Source: Campylobacterota bacterium (GTDB lineage Bacteria; Campylobacterota; Campylobacteria; Campylobacterales; Sulfurovaceae). From it: a stretch of 17,268 nt of DNA. The notes below the pieces were generated by a model. The model was given only the letters and a program-made list of their open reading frames with translations, searched no databases and was not told the origin of the DNA. The position numbers and the translations under genes were made by a program. Below are positions 8,155 to 15,539 of this stretch, piece after piece; position 1 is the first letter of the stretch; each line of letters opens with the position of its first letter. The DNA lies in the NCBI GenBank assembly GCA_030595845.1, contig JAUVCL010000024.1, positions 1-17,268 on the forward strand, in the 5' to 3' direction.

Positions 8155-9196
8155 GCATAATGATTCTTGCAACATTTTCAGAACTTCCATGATCAAGATA
8201 CTCCCGTAATTCTTTTGCTTTTTGAGCAAATATTTTTCGGTTGGTATTGTAGTACTCTTTTAACAAGTTGTCAACTGTTACTTCTTCTTGTAGTATTTCT
8301 TTATGCAGGGTAGTGTTATTATAGTTGGTCAATATGATATTGGCCAGTCCAACCTGTGTAATGCCAAGCAGTTTGGTACCTATGAAAAAGTCCACTTTTT
8401 TAGCAATGTAGGCTAAAGTAAAAGGTACACCTATGAGTGCAGCTTCTAAAGTGGCTGTACCTGAACAGATAAAGGCAAATTCTGAACGTCTCAGAGCTTC
8501 ATGTGTGTTTCGTACGATCTCAAATTCTCTGTTTCCTCTGTATAGTTTGGCTATTTTATTCCTGCTAAATGAAGGGGGTATGATAAGTAAAGGTCTTATG
8601 TCATTACCAAGTTTACGTCTAAGTTCCAAGAAAATAGGCATTAGTCTGCTGATCTCAGATTTCCTTGATCCTGGCATAAAAGCGATGCAATTTTTAGTTT
8701 CTGATTCAACACGATGCACATCTATTTCATCTAGAAGAGGATGTCCTATGTATTGCGCTTTCCCTTGCGCATAGTAGTCTACTTCAAAAGGCAGGATACC
8801 AAGAAGTTTATCACAATACTTCTCCAATTTTTTAGCACGTTTAGGACGAGATGCCCAAATTTGAGGAAGGATATAGTAAATGATCTCTTTATCCGGATAC
8901 TTCTCTTTGAGCTTTTTTGCCAAAGGAAGGTTAAAGCCAGAAGAGTCCATAAGAAGTACTTTATCTGCCTGCACAGCAAGTTCTACCATCTCATCAGCCA
9001 CTTTAAAGAACCAACGCAACTTTTTAATAGCATCAACCACACCCATAATAGCCATTTCTGATATATCATAAAGAGGTGTGCCCACCTCTATAGATTTATC
9101 AAAAATACCTATGAGTTCTATATCTTTGGTATGTTTGAGTACTTCTTTTAGGTGGAGGTTTGATGAGGGTTCTAATGCACTTACTAGTAGTTTCAT
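8147..9196 (-). CDS. lpxB: Lipid-A-disaccharide synthase LpxB (epsilon type)
   Basis: LpxB joins UDP-2,3-diacylglucosamine and lipid X into the lipid A disaccharide at the inner face of the cytoplasmic membrane. The 349-residue protein starts MKLLVSALEPSSNLHLKEVL, the form I recall from Campylobacter LpxB in place of the GETSGD of E. coli. It continues with MGVVDAI, MDSSGFN, YYILPQIWASRPKR, LLGILPFE, YIGHPLLDEI, MPGSRKSEI and FICSGTATLEAALIGVPFTLAY; the last two are the glycosyltransferase donor-site motifs. The length is at the short end of the family. The start overlaps the stop of the antiporter by 4 bp (ATGA). The last residues Gln-Pro and the TAG stop are written by a REP-like repeat, so the natural C-terminus may have been changed. 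Confidence 0.93.
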   Translation of the reverse strand: MKLLVSALEPSSNLHLKEVLKHTKDIELIGIFDKSIEVGTPLYDISEMAIMGVVDAIKKLRWFFKVADEMVELAVQADKVLLMDSSGFNLPLAKKLKEKYPDKEIIYYILPQIWASRPKRAKKLEKYCDKLLGILPFEVDYYAQGKAQYIGHPLLDEIDVHRVESETKNCIAFMPGSRKSEISRLMPIFLELRRKLGNDIRPLLIIPPSFSRNKIAKLYRGNREFEIVRNTHEALRRSEFAFICSGTATLEAALIGVPFTLAYIAKKVDFFIGTKLLGITQVGLANIILTNYNNTTLHKEILQEEVTVDNLLKEYYNTNRKIFAQKAKELREYLDHGSSENVARIIMQP

Positions 9197-10572
9197 ATCG
9201 TCATACTCCCTGCAATTAAAAATCCGATAGAAGCTAAGGCACCACCAATCAAGGCATAAGGTAACTGTGTCCTTACATGCTCTATATGATCACACTCTGC
9301 TGCCATGGATGAGATGATGGTGGTATCAGATATAGGTGAGGCGTGGTCTCCAAATATTCCTCCTGAAATAACTGCTGCAATGACTAGAGGGATATGTAAA
9401 TCCATTGTCGCACCGAGTGCAAGACCTATGGGCATCATGATGGAAAAGGTTCCCCAACTTGTTCCTGTTGAGAATGCTGTGATACTTGCGACTAAAAAGA
9501 TAAGCAGAGGGATAATCACTGGAGAGATATTCCCACTAAGAAGATGCGCTAAATATTGGGCGGTTCCCAGATCACCTATGACTTTACCTATGAGTAGGGC
9601 AAATATCATGATCATACCTACGGGTATCATGTCCCCTATACCTTCATAGAGACCTTTGAAATAGTTCTTATGTGTAAGTGCTTTACTAGGGACATAATAA
9701 AGATACATAAAGAGTAGGGTTACTATGACTGCATAGTAGACAGAAGTAGAACCAGAGCCTTTAAAAATATCACCTTCTCCTGTGAGGTATAAGCCTACAG
9801 GCACCATGAATACCATGACTATAATAGGTAAAAGCATTTTGTATGGAGAAGCTTTTACTGTACTTGCATTATGCGTTGTGATGTAGGGTACAGGGGTGGT
9901 ATGCTTCATAGGACCAATATTGATATTTAAAAAAATAACAGCTAAAACTATGACTAAACTTATGATGGAATAGAAATTATAGGGGATAGACGAAATGAGT
10001 AGAGAAACACCGTCACCTGTGATGACATGAGAATCTATGGCTGTGATGATGAGACCTAAGAGTAAAGCACCCCAGGCGTTAAGTGGAATGAGTGAACAGA
10101 TGGGTGCAGACGTAGAGTCACAAATATAGGCAAGTTTTTCTCGGCTTACTCCATTTTTGTCACAAAGAGGTTTGGCAACAGTACCTGCTACAAGTGCTGT
10201 GATAGATGACTCAATGAAGATAATAACCCCGATAATATATGCAAGCATCATTGCACCCATAGGAGAGTCGATCTTCTTGGCTTTTTGGCTTAAATAGACA
10301 ACAAAACTCTCGACTGCTCCCGAGATGGTAAGCAGTCGAATGATGGCACCGACCAATACTATAAAGAGTAGGGTTTTGGCTATCCATCCTTCAGAAAAGA
10401 GAGCAATGACTCCATCAAAGAGAGCGATGAAGGCATCTATGGGATTATAGGCATTCAGTACCAAAAATCCTGTAAAGATCCCACCCATGAGTGAAATGAT
10501 CACATCTTTTGTTATAATTGCTAGTATGATAGTAAGTAATGGGATTGCAATTGAGAGTATTCCATATTCCAT
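9193..10572 (-). CDS. NhaC-family Na+/H+ antiporter
   Basis: This is an inner-membrane secondary transporter expected to exchange Na+ for H+ and so help with salt and pH balance. The 459 residues form about 11-13 hydrophobic segments. The diagnostic NhaC-family stretch is at residues 404-433, reading GGIFGDHASPISDTTIISS and continuing to ECDHIEHVRTQLPYAL. An earlier FIESSITALVAG and CDSTSAPICSLIPLNAWGA are the related half-site motifs. The start at 10572 has AGAAGG 8 nt upstream. The gene leads a minus-strand unit with lpxB (4-bp overlap) and probably queH. Its leader carries a 57-bp inverted structure. Some members of this family carry organic substrates instead of Na+, so the substrate is inferred from family similarity only. 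Confidence 0.88.
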   Translation of the reverse strand: MEYGILSIAIPLLTIILAIITKDVIISLMGGIFTGFLVLNAYNPIDAFIALFDGVIALFSEGWIAKTLLFIVLVGAIIRLLTISGAVESFVVYLSQKAKKIDSPMGAMMLAYIIGVIIFIESSITALVAGTVAKPLCDKNGVSREKLAYICDSTSAPICSLIPLNAWGALLLGLIITAIDSHVITGDGVSLLISSIPYNFYSIISLVIVLAVIFLNINIGPMKHTTPVPYITTHNASTVKASPYKMLLPIIVMVFMVPVGLYLTGEGDIFKGSGSTSVYYAVIVTLLFMYLYYVPSKALTHKNYFKGLYEGIGDMIPVGMIMIFALLIGKVIGDLGTAQYLAHLLSGNISPVIIPLLIFLVASITAFSTGTSWGTFSIMMPIGLALGATMDLHIPLVIAAVISGGIFGDHASPISDTTIISSMAAECDHIEHVRTQLPYALIGGALASIGFLIAGSMTI

Positions 10573-10593
10573 GAGAAAACCTTCTGTGAATCT

Positions 10594-10650
10594 GGAAGTG
10601 GAGGCTTTAGCCCCACAGAACTATAGGGTGAGACTAAAGTTATCACTTCC
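10594..10650. repeat. 57-bp inverted repeat in the antiporter leader
   Basis: Nested perfect arms are GGAAGTG (10594-10600) with CACTTCC (10644-10650) and CTTTAG (10605-10610) with CTAAAG (10634-10639), each separated by 4 nt. Read towards each other, the two halves align as GGAAGTG, four variable bases, CTTTAG, three pyrimidines, CAC. The left half alone can form GTGG(A)GGC/GCCCCAC with a TTTA loop. In the minus-strand RNA the whole element can fold into one hairpin with a 4x4 internal loop. It may be a second REP-like pair, a cis-acting RNA of the antiporter leader, or both. Confidence 0.65.
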
Positions 10651-10657
10651 GAAAATT

Positions 10658-10663
10658 TATGAT
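10658..10663 (+). promoter_or_regulatory. Candidate -10 box for the L,D-transpeptidase gene
   Basis: TATGAT lies 14 nt before the start codon at 10678, followed by AGGA (10664-10667) as a possible Shine-Dalgarno sequence at 10-nt spacing. No convincing -35 is present; the upstream side is occupied by the inverted repeat ending at 10650. Confidence 0.3.
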
Positions 10664-10666
10664 AGG

Positions 10667-10672
10667 ATTATA
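10667..10672 (-). promoter_or_regulatory. Candidate -10 box for the antiporter unit
   Basis: Read on the minus strand this is a perfect TATAAT. A start about 7 nt downstream would give a leader of roughly 85-90 nt that contains the whole 57-bp inverted repeat before the antiporter start at 10572. The -35 region would fall inside the divergent gene and is poor. Confidence 0.4.
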
Positions 10673-10677
10673 ACACA

Positions 10678-11373
10678 ATGAAAAAGATTTTACTTGGACT
10701 TTCTTTTACACTGATGACACTACAAGCACAAATACCTGATACAAAACAACTGATAGTAGTAAGTACAAAAAACTGGTCTACCTCCAATGGTACATTACAG
10801 CGTTATGAGAAAAAGAATGGCAGTTGGCAAACAGTGAGTAAAGCTATAACTATAAAACTGGGTAGAAATGGTTTAGGTTGGGGTATAGGATTACATAGTA
10901 TTCCCAAAGACGCAAAGATCATCAAAAAAGAGGGTGACGGAAAAGCGCCTGCTGGTATCTTTAACCTAAAACAGGCATTTGGTTATGCACCTTTTTCTGT
11001 GAAGTACCCGTATAAAGTCTACAAAGAGACAGATCATTGTGTGGATGATGTAAATTCAAATCTTTATAATAAGATCGTGGACAGTAAGAAGATATCTAGA
11101 GACTACAAAAGTAAAGAGCATATGAAGTTCCCAAAAGACTATTATAAGTACGGTATCGTGGTAAACCATAACCATATAGATGAAGCAGGTGCAAAAAAGG
11201 GTGCAGGTTCTTGTATATTTATACACATTAAAAAAGTGCCTACTGCTGGATGTACTGTGATGAGTGAGAATGAGATGAAAGAGATCATCCGATGGTTAGA
11301 TGCAGAGAAAGGTCCTCTTTTACTTCAGGGGACGGAAGAAGTTATCAAAACCTTATGGACAAAAATTAAGTAG
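10678..11373 (+). CDS. Exported L,D-transpeptidase-like protein (YkuD superfamily)
   Basis: The 231-residue product begins with a signal peptide, MKKILLGLSFTLMTLQA, with likely cleavage after Ala17, so it acts in the periplasm. The C-terminal half has the YkuD-type catalytic layout: Gly-rich GAGSCIFIHIKK with His183, then VPTAGC with the candidate nucleophile Cys192. Upstream GDGKAPAGIFNLKQAFGYAP is also typical of this group, in which the enzyme cross-links or trims peptidoglycan peptides through a cysteine. The N-terminal part (about 22-75) resembles the beta strands that precede the catalytic domain. Two more cysteines (121, 179) might form a disulfide. The gene stands alone: the antiporter unit diverges upstream and rhlE has its own promoter downstream. 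No clear terminator follows. Whether it is a transpeptidase or a carboxypeptidase is not visible. Confidence 0.75.
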   Translation: MKKILLGLSFTLMTLQAQIPDTKQLIVVSTKNWSTSNGTLQRYEKKNGSWQTVSKAITIKLGRNGLGWGIGLHSIPKDAKIIKKEGDGKAPAGIFNLKQAFGYAPFSVKYPYKVYKETDHCVDDVNSNLYNKIVDSKKISRDYKSKEHMKFPKDYYKYGIVVNHNHIDEAGAKKGAGSCIFIHIKKVPTAGCTVMSENEMKEIIRWLDAEKGPLLLQGTEEVIKTLWTKIK

Positions 11374-11422
11374 ATTTTTCTTTATTAGACGTGCCTATGT
11401 TTAATATAACGTATTATTACGC

Positions 11423-11428
11423 TATAAT
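11423..11428 (+). promoter_or_regulatory. -10 box for rhlE
   Basis: A perfect TATAAT in GCTATAATGCC. The 17-nt upstream position has only a weak AT-rich -35 (TTTAAT). Transcription from about 11435 would give a 5' leader of about 150 nt before the helicase start at 11587. Confidence 0.55.
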
Positions 11429-11434
11429 GCCACA

Positions 11435-11586
11435 CAATTTAAGCGTACATCGGTCAACGACTTCTATTTACCCTGACTATAGGGAAAAATGCCCTTGGGG
11501 TACTACAATAAAATAAAACAACTAACTTAGCCTAAGACCGACCTCACATTATAGATGGTAGGCTCGTTCATAAGGTATAAAATTAC
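11435..11586 (+). promoter_or_regulatory. Long structured 5' leader of the RNA helicase gene
   Basis: The leader contains several pairings that cannot all form together. CCCT (11471-11474) pairs with AGGG (11481-11484). TACCC (11469-11473) pairs with GGGTA (11498-11502). TCGGTC (11450-11455) pairs with GACCGA (11536-11541). AGCCTA (11529-11534) pairs with TAGGCT (11559-11564). The overlaps suggest alternative folds. Long folded leaders on DEAD-box helicase genes are known in other bacteria, where they mediate cold-shock or self-regulation. No open reading frame or known RNA family was recognised here. The helicase start has only a weak AAGG (11573-11575 region) before it. Confidence 0.4.
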
Positions 11587-12900
11587 ATGTTATTTACAAA
11601 TTTGGGATTATCTGAATCTCTTTTAAAAGCGATTAAAGAGCAGGGATATGATACGCCTACTCCCATACAAGAAAAAGCTATTCCTGTTGTTATAGAAGGA
11701 AAAGATGTATTGGCTGCAGCACAAACGGGTACAGGAAAAACTGCAGGATTCACACTCCCACTACTTGAGAGACTTTCTCAAAAACAACCACATATGCACA
11801 AAAAACAAATACGTGCATTAGTACTAACACCTACACGTGAACTTGCAGCACAAGTGGCTCAAAGTATTTCCGATTATGGTAAGTATACGCCTTATCGTTC
11901 TACGGTTATTTTTGGTGGTGTGGGTATTAATCCTCAATTGGCTACGCTTCGTAAAGGTGTGGACATTGTCATTGCTACACCGGGTAGATTGCTTGACATT
12001 GCAGGACAAGGGGGTATAGACTTTTCTAAATTAGAATGTCTCATACTTGATGAGGCGGATCGTATGCTTGATATGGGGTTCATACATGACATCAAAAAAC
12101 TGATGAAACTCATGCCCCAAAAGAGACAAACACTGCTATTTTCAGCGACATTCTCACCAGAGATCAAAAAGTTGGCATCAGGACTTCTCAACAATCCTGT
12201 ACTGTTAGAAGTGGCACGTCAAATCAAGACGGCTGATCAAATCTCACAAGTTGTGCACTTTGTTGATAAAGGCAGAAAGAGAGAATTACTTTCGCAGCTT
12301 ATCAAAGCAAAAGACTGGAAACAGGTTCTTGTTTTTACACGTACAAAACATGGTGCAAATAAACTGACTCAACAGCTTGAAGAGTATGGTATCTCTGCAG
12401 CGGCAATACATGGAAACAAAAGTCAGGGAGCCAGAACAAAAGCTTTAGCCTCTTTCAAAGCAAATGAGATTCGTGTACTTGTAGCTACAGACATCGCAGC
12501 AAGAGGGATAGACATAGACCAGCTTCCTCATGTTGTAAACTATGAACTCCCCAATGTACCGGAAGATTACGTGCACCGTATAGGTAGAACAGGACGTGCA
12601 GGACAGAGTGGTGAGGCTGTTTCACTTGTATGTGTAGATGAACATAAATTACTTAAAGACATTGAAAGGTTTACCAAGTCTGACATTCCAAAAGTTGAGA
12701 TTGAAGCATTTAGACCTGACCCGAACATTAAAGCTGAACCTATTCAAAATGGTAGAGGCGGAGGAAGAGGTCGTGGAAATGGCGGAGGAGGTTCGCGCAA
12801 TAAACCTCGCAGTAACGCTTCACATGCCAACAATGGTGGTAGCCGTGATGGTGCCAGAAGTAGAAACCGAAATAGAAATAGAAACAGATCAGAAGGATAA
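11587..12900 (+). CDS. rhlE: DEAD-box RNA helicase, RhlE type
   Basis: The protein is an ATP-dependent RNA unwinding enzyme of the kind used in ribosome assembly, RNA decay and cold adaptation. The 437 residues show the Q motif (Phe3, then GYDTPTPIQ around 20-28), Walker A AAQTGTGKT to residue 52, PTRELAAQ, TPGRLLD, the DEAD box in LDEADRMLDMGF, SAT in LFSATF, and the second RecA lobe with VFTRTKHG, VATDIAARGID and HRIGRTGRAGQ. From about residue 385 the tail is disordered and rich in Gly, Arg and Asn, with RGGGRGRG and a final run of Arg-Asn pairs, typical of RNA-binding tails. The gene has a strong -10 box, a long folded leader, and probably shares its message with the DUF6172 gene 5 nt downstream. 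Confidence 0.93.
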   Translation: MLFTNLGLSESLLKAIKEQGYDTPTPIQEKAIPVVIEGKDVLAAAQTGTGKTAGFTLPLLERLSQKQPHMHKKQIRALVLTPTRELAAQVAQSISDYGKYTPYRSTVIFGGVGINPQLATLRKGVDIVIATPGRLLDIAGQGGIDFSKLECLILDEADRMLDMGFIHDIKKLMKLMPQKRQTLLFSATFSPEIKKLASGLLNNPVLLEVARQIKTADQISQVVHFVDKGRKRELLSQLIKAKDWKQVLVFTRTKHGANKLTQQLEEYGISAAAIHGNKSQGARTKALASFKANEIRVLVATDIAARGIDIDQLPHVVNYELPNVPEDYVHRIGRTGRAGQSGEAVSLVCVDEHKLLKDIERFTKSDIPKVEIEAFRPDPNIKAEPIQNGRGGGRGRGNGGGGSRNKPRSNASHANNGGSRDGARSRNRNRNRNRSEG

Positions 12901-12905
12901 AAAAA

Positions 12906-13220
12906 ATGAAAAAAATATTTAAACTCATAGATGAAAAAAAACATGAAGACCGCGTACTTGAAGCCGTAAAAAATGACATACGTAAGTATGTAAAACGTGA
13001 AAAGAAAAAGAAACTTGCAGATCCGAAAATGACTTATTGGGATTTCGACTGTAAAATTGGGGCATCTGCAGACATCGCAAAAGTGATAGAATTTGATGCC
13101 CTCATCAAAGCACTTGATGGTGTAAAAGCAATGGGTGTTACAGAATGTTATGTTGAAATACTGGCAAAAGTAGTTGAAAAACCAGTCAAAGAAGAGCTTC
13201 CCGGTGAGGAAGAAGCCTAG
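12906..13220 (+). CDS. DUF6172-family small protein
   Basis: The 104-residue protein is basic at the N-terminus (MKKIFKLIDEKKHEDRVLEAVKNDI), followed by RKYVKREKKKKL, and then has the conserved MTYWDFDCKIG core and ECYVEILAKVVEK. I recognise this pattern as DUF6172, a family without a known function. The final residues are acidic (EELPGEEEA). No signal peptide or membrane helix is present, so it is probably cytoplasmic. The start lies 5 nt after the rhlE stop, and its AGAAGGA ribosome site (12891-12897) is inside the last codons of rhlE, so the two are almost certainly co-transcribed. The many Lys/Arg residues and the helicase neighbour fit a nucleic-acid or ribosome role, but that is a guess. 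Confidence 0.75.
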   Translation: MKKIFKLIDEKKHEDRVLEAVKNDIRKYVKREKKKKLADPKMTYWDFDCKIGASADIAKVIEFDALIKALDGVKAMGVTECYVEILAKVVEKPVKEELPGEEEA

Positions 13221-13234
13221 CGTTAGTCTTCTTT
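13209..13234 (+). terminator. Terminator-like hairpin between convergent genes
   Basis: AAGAAG (13210-13215) pairs with CTTCTT (13228-13233). After one C/T mismatch an inner CTA/TAG stem closes a GCGT loop. A short T-run ends it on the plus strand. It covers the DUF6172 stop codon and the last codons of the converging ATPase gene, whose stop codons are only 2 bp apart. The T-run is short and partly within the stem, so efficiency is uncertain. There is no T-run in the minus direction. Confidence 0.45.
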
Positions 13235-14368
13235 TAAAAGAAGATCCTGAATACCTATATTACTGTTGACTTTCTTCTCATAGGCTTGACTCATTGTAAA
13301 GAGTAGTTTAAGATCAGACGGACTGGTTGCATACTGAAACGCTTGGGCTTCTGTGATCTTGTCTGCCAAGGTAAGATCGAACAATGCACGGTTAAAGGTA
13401 ATAGAGTCAAACATTGTACCTTCTTTTTCAATGGCATCAGGTATTTCATGATCACGTTTAGTTCGAATAAGTTCCTGAATAAGGGGACTTCTGAACATCA
13501 TTTCTACTGCAGGAACCATATTCCCGTCAATGCCTCTGATCAAACGTTGTGAAATGACCGCTTCAAGTGTTGCGGAAAGTGTTGCACGTACACGGTTTTG
13601 TTCATGGGTTGGAAAAATGGCAATGAGTCTGTCCACTGTCTCACGTGCATCTAGTGTGTGGATAGTTGAAAACACAAGGTGTCCCGTATTCACTGCCTGC
13701 AAAATACTCTCTGCTGTAGCAAGGTCACGTATTTCACCCACCACAATAATATCTGGGTCTTCACGCATGGCTGCACGCAAGGCACGCGAAAAACTCTCTG
13801 TATGCGTTTTTAATTCACGCTGTTCAACAATAGCCTTTTTATCATTATGCACATATTCTATAGGGTCTTCAATTGTAATAATATGGTGTGGACGGGACCT
13901 GTTGATCTCTTCGATTATACTTGCCAAGCTACTTGACTTTCCACTACCGGTTGTTCCGGTAAGAAGAACCAGTCCACGTCTAAGCTCGGAAAGTTTATGT
14001 AAAGCGTCTGGAAGGTTTAACTCTTCAATGGTTTTGATATAACTTGGAATAAGACGTAAAGCTATGGCAATACCACTAAGATGCATAAAAATATTGACAC
14101 GGAATCGGTTGTCTTTATCAAGCGAATAGGCGCCATCGAATTCTTTCGTTTCTAAAAATGTATCATACTGTGTAGCGGTGAGTAGTTTTACAATGTCTTC
14201 GATCGTTTCTGCATCGATTACTTCAGTTGATAAAAGAACAATATCACTTTTTACACGTGCCCGTATATTGCTGTTACTTTTAATGTGCAAATCGGCACCT
14301 TCTACCTCTATCAACATATTTAACCAGGTGTTTAATCTTTTTGTAATATTTTGATCTTTCAATGACAT
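13223..14368 (-). CDS. PilT/PilU-family type IV pilus retraction ATPase
   Basis: PilT-type hexameric ATPases power retraction of type IV pili at the inner membrane. The 381-residue protein has the small N-terminal PAS-like domain with ADLHIK, then the RecA-type core: Walker A GTTGSGKS at residues 138-145, the Asp box ITIEDPIEYVH, AMREDPDIIVVGEIRD as Walker B, and TGHLVFSTIHT as the His box. The length and the C-terminal TFNRALFDLTLADKITEAQAFQYA segment fit PilU as well as PilT. No other pilus genes are nearby, so the assignment to retraction rests on the family. The start at 14368 has AGGAAG 6 nt upstream and a candidate promoter just before it. The 3' end meets the DUF6172 gene head-on with a 2-bp gap. 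Confidence 0.88.
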   Translation of the reverse strand: MSLKDQNITKRLNTWLNMLIEVEGADLHIKSNSNIRARVKSDIVLLSTEVIDAETIEDIVKLLTATQYDTFLETKEFDGAYSLDKDNRFRVNIFMHLSGIAIALRLIPSYIKTIEELNLPDALHKLSELRRGLVLLTGTTGSGKSSSLASIIEEINRSRPHHIITIEDPIEYVHNDKKAIVEQRELKTHTESFSRALRAAMREDPDIIVVGEIRDLATAESILQAVNTGHLVFSTIHTLDARETVDRLIAIFPTHEQNRVRATLSATLEAVISQRLIRGIDGNMVPAVEMMFRSPLIQELIRTKRDHEIPDAIEKEGTMFDSITFNRALFDLTLADKITEAQAFQYATSPSDLKLLFTMSQAYEKKVNSNIGIQDLLLKED

Positions 14369-14400
14369 ATTTTACTTCCTTTTATGATACTTTATAATTT

Positions 14401-14429
14401 ATTGTACTCTTAAATTTAAAGGATTACAA
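14401..14429 (-). promoter_or_regulatory. Candidate promoter of the pilT/pilU-like gene
   Basis: On the minus strand a -35-like TTGTAA (14429-14424) and a -10-like TACAAT (14406-14401) are separated by exactly 17 nt, about 32 nt before the start codon at 14368. This indicates that the ATPase gene does not depend on read-through from the aldo/keto reductase gene. Confidence 0.45.
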
Positions 14430-14458
14430 CTATAAGGTTAAATATTATAGTCTAAAAT

Positions 14459-15484
14459 TTAACCCATTGGATAAAGGATCTCATTATGGACTTTATCACA
14501 GGCTCTTAATACTTCATCACTGAGTGTTAGGTTCATCGCTGCGAGTGGAGCATCAAGTTGTTTTGTATGGGTTGCACCAATGATGGTTGAGGCTACAAAG
14601 TCAAACTGTTTTGACCATGCTGTAGCAAGGGTGACAGGATGCAGACCTGCATCTGCTGCGATCTTGAGATATTTTTGTGTACTGAGTAGGGTCTTATCAT
14701 TCATAAAACGCTGTGCCATCAGACGTTGTCTGTTGTTAGATGATTTCAAATACTCTGCAAACCTTCCCTTCGCATCCTCAGGTTTCATTACTTGATTATA
14801 TTTTCCTGAAAGTACTCCTCCTGCAAGTGGCGAGTAGGGTAGTAGTGAAATATTCTCATTTTCACACAAGGTTGAAAGTTCATCTAAAAACCTACGGTTT
14901 AACAGTGAAAAATTGTTTTGAATAGACTCAAAGCGTGAAAATCCTTTGTATTTAGAAGTCATCAGGGCTTTAGTGGTGCCGTAAGTAGTATCGTTGGAGG
15001 TACCCAGATAACGTACCTTTCCTGACTTCACCAGTCTGTCAAATGCTTCTAATGATTCCTCAATGGGTACAATGCTATCTGGCCAATGCATTTGATAAAG
15101 GTCAATATAGTCTGTTTTGAGGCGTTTCAAACTTCCTTCTATGGCACGTTCTATATGAAATCTGTCTATAGCGGTCAAGCCGTGTCGAATAGGAGGCACA
15201 AACCAACCACTCGCAGCACCAGCAACTTTTGTAGCGAGAATGATGGAGTCACGGGGTTTTGTCTGCATCCATTCTCCTACCCACTCTTCTGTAATTCCTG
15301 CGAGCGAAGAGTCAGGTGGTACAGGGTAGAGTTCAGCAGTATCATAAAAGTTTACACCGTGATCATAGGCTTTATCCATGATAGCAAATGCCTCTTTCTT
15401 GTCACACTGGGTACCAAAGGTCATGGTCCCCATACAGATAGATGACACACGAAGTCCAGTTTTTCCTATGTATCTATGTTTCAT
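14459..15484 (-). CDS. Aldo/keto reductase, Tas-like
   Basis: The protein is an NADPH-dependent oxidoreductase with a TIM-barrel fold. The 341 residues carry the catalytic tetrad Asp48, Tyr53, Lys86 and His133, in the contexts NFYDTAELYP, ATKVAG and YQMHWP. MGTMTFG near residue 18, the insert PVPPDSS after the catalytic Tyr, RRFLDEL and LLPYSPLAGGVLSGKY match E. coli Tas and related reductases closely. A C-terminal TIIGATHTKQLDAPL segment fits the cofactor-binding loop. The natural substrate is unknown; Tas itself is known only from a suppressor effect on tyrosine auxotrophy. The start at 15484 has AAGGA 8 nt upstream. The gene diverges from the small secreted protein gene across a 173-nt AT-rich gap. 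Confidence 0.93.
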   Translation of the reverse strand: MKHRYIGKTGLRVSSICMGTMTFGTQCDKKEAFAIMDKAYDHGVNFYDTAELYPVPPDSSLAGITEEWVGEWMQTKPRDSIILATKVAGAASGWFVPPIRHGLTAIDRFHIERAIEGSLKRLKTDYIDLYQMHWPDSIVPIEESLEAFDRLVKSGKVRYLGTSNDTTYGTTKALMTSKYKGFSRFESIQNNFSLLNRRFLDELSTLCENENISLLPYSPLAGGVLSGKYNQVMKPEDAKGRFAEYLKSSNNRQRLMAQRFMNDKTLLSTQKYLKIAADAGLHPVTLATAWSKQFDFVASTIIGATHTKQLDAPLAAMNLTLSDEVLRACDKVHNEILYPMG

Positions 15485-15539
15485 ATTATTGTCCTTATGA
15501 AAATTATCTATACCATAATATCTAAATTGTATAATTTTA

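Larger units (their letters stand above)
7265..14839 (+). repeat. Seven plus-strand copies of the polar octamer GAGTAGGG
   Basis: The copies are at 7265-7272, 7681-7688, 9592-9599, 9712-9719, 10366-10373, 14684-14691 and 14832-14839. I found no copy of the complement CCCTACTC on the plus strand. All seven fall inside minus-strand genes (queH, the antiporter, the aldo/keto reductase) in at least two reading frames. This entry spans the outer copies; the DNA between them is not repeated. The motif differs by one base from E. coli KOPS (GGGNAGGG). A role in FtsK-directed DNA translocation or as a Chi-like site is inference. Confidence 0.45.

Noticed and set aside
11435..11586. The rhlE leader as tmRNA, SRP RNA or 6S RNA
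   Set aside because: No tRNA-like ends with CCA, no SRP GGAA-type loop motif and no long 6S-type double helix with a central bubble were found.
12740..12979. Minus-strand open frames opposite the end of rhlE
   Set aside because: They mirror the low-complexity Gly/Arg/Asn tail of the helicase and have no ribosome site.
13223..14368. The pilus ATPase as a PilB or GspE assembly ATPase
   Set aside because: It lacks the long N-terminal domain and the Cys4 zinc motif of PilB/GspE, and its length of 381 residues fits PilT/PilU.
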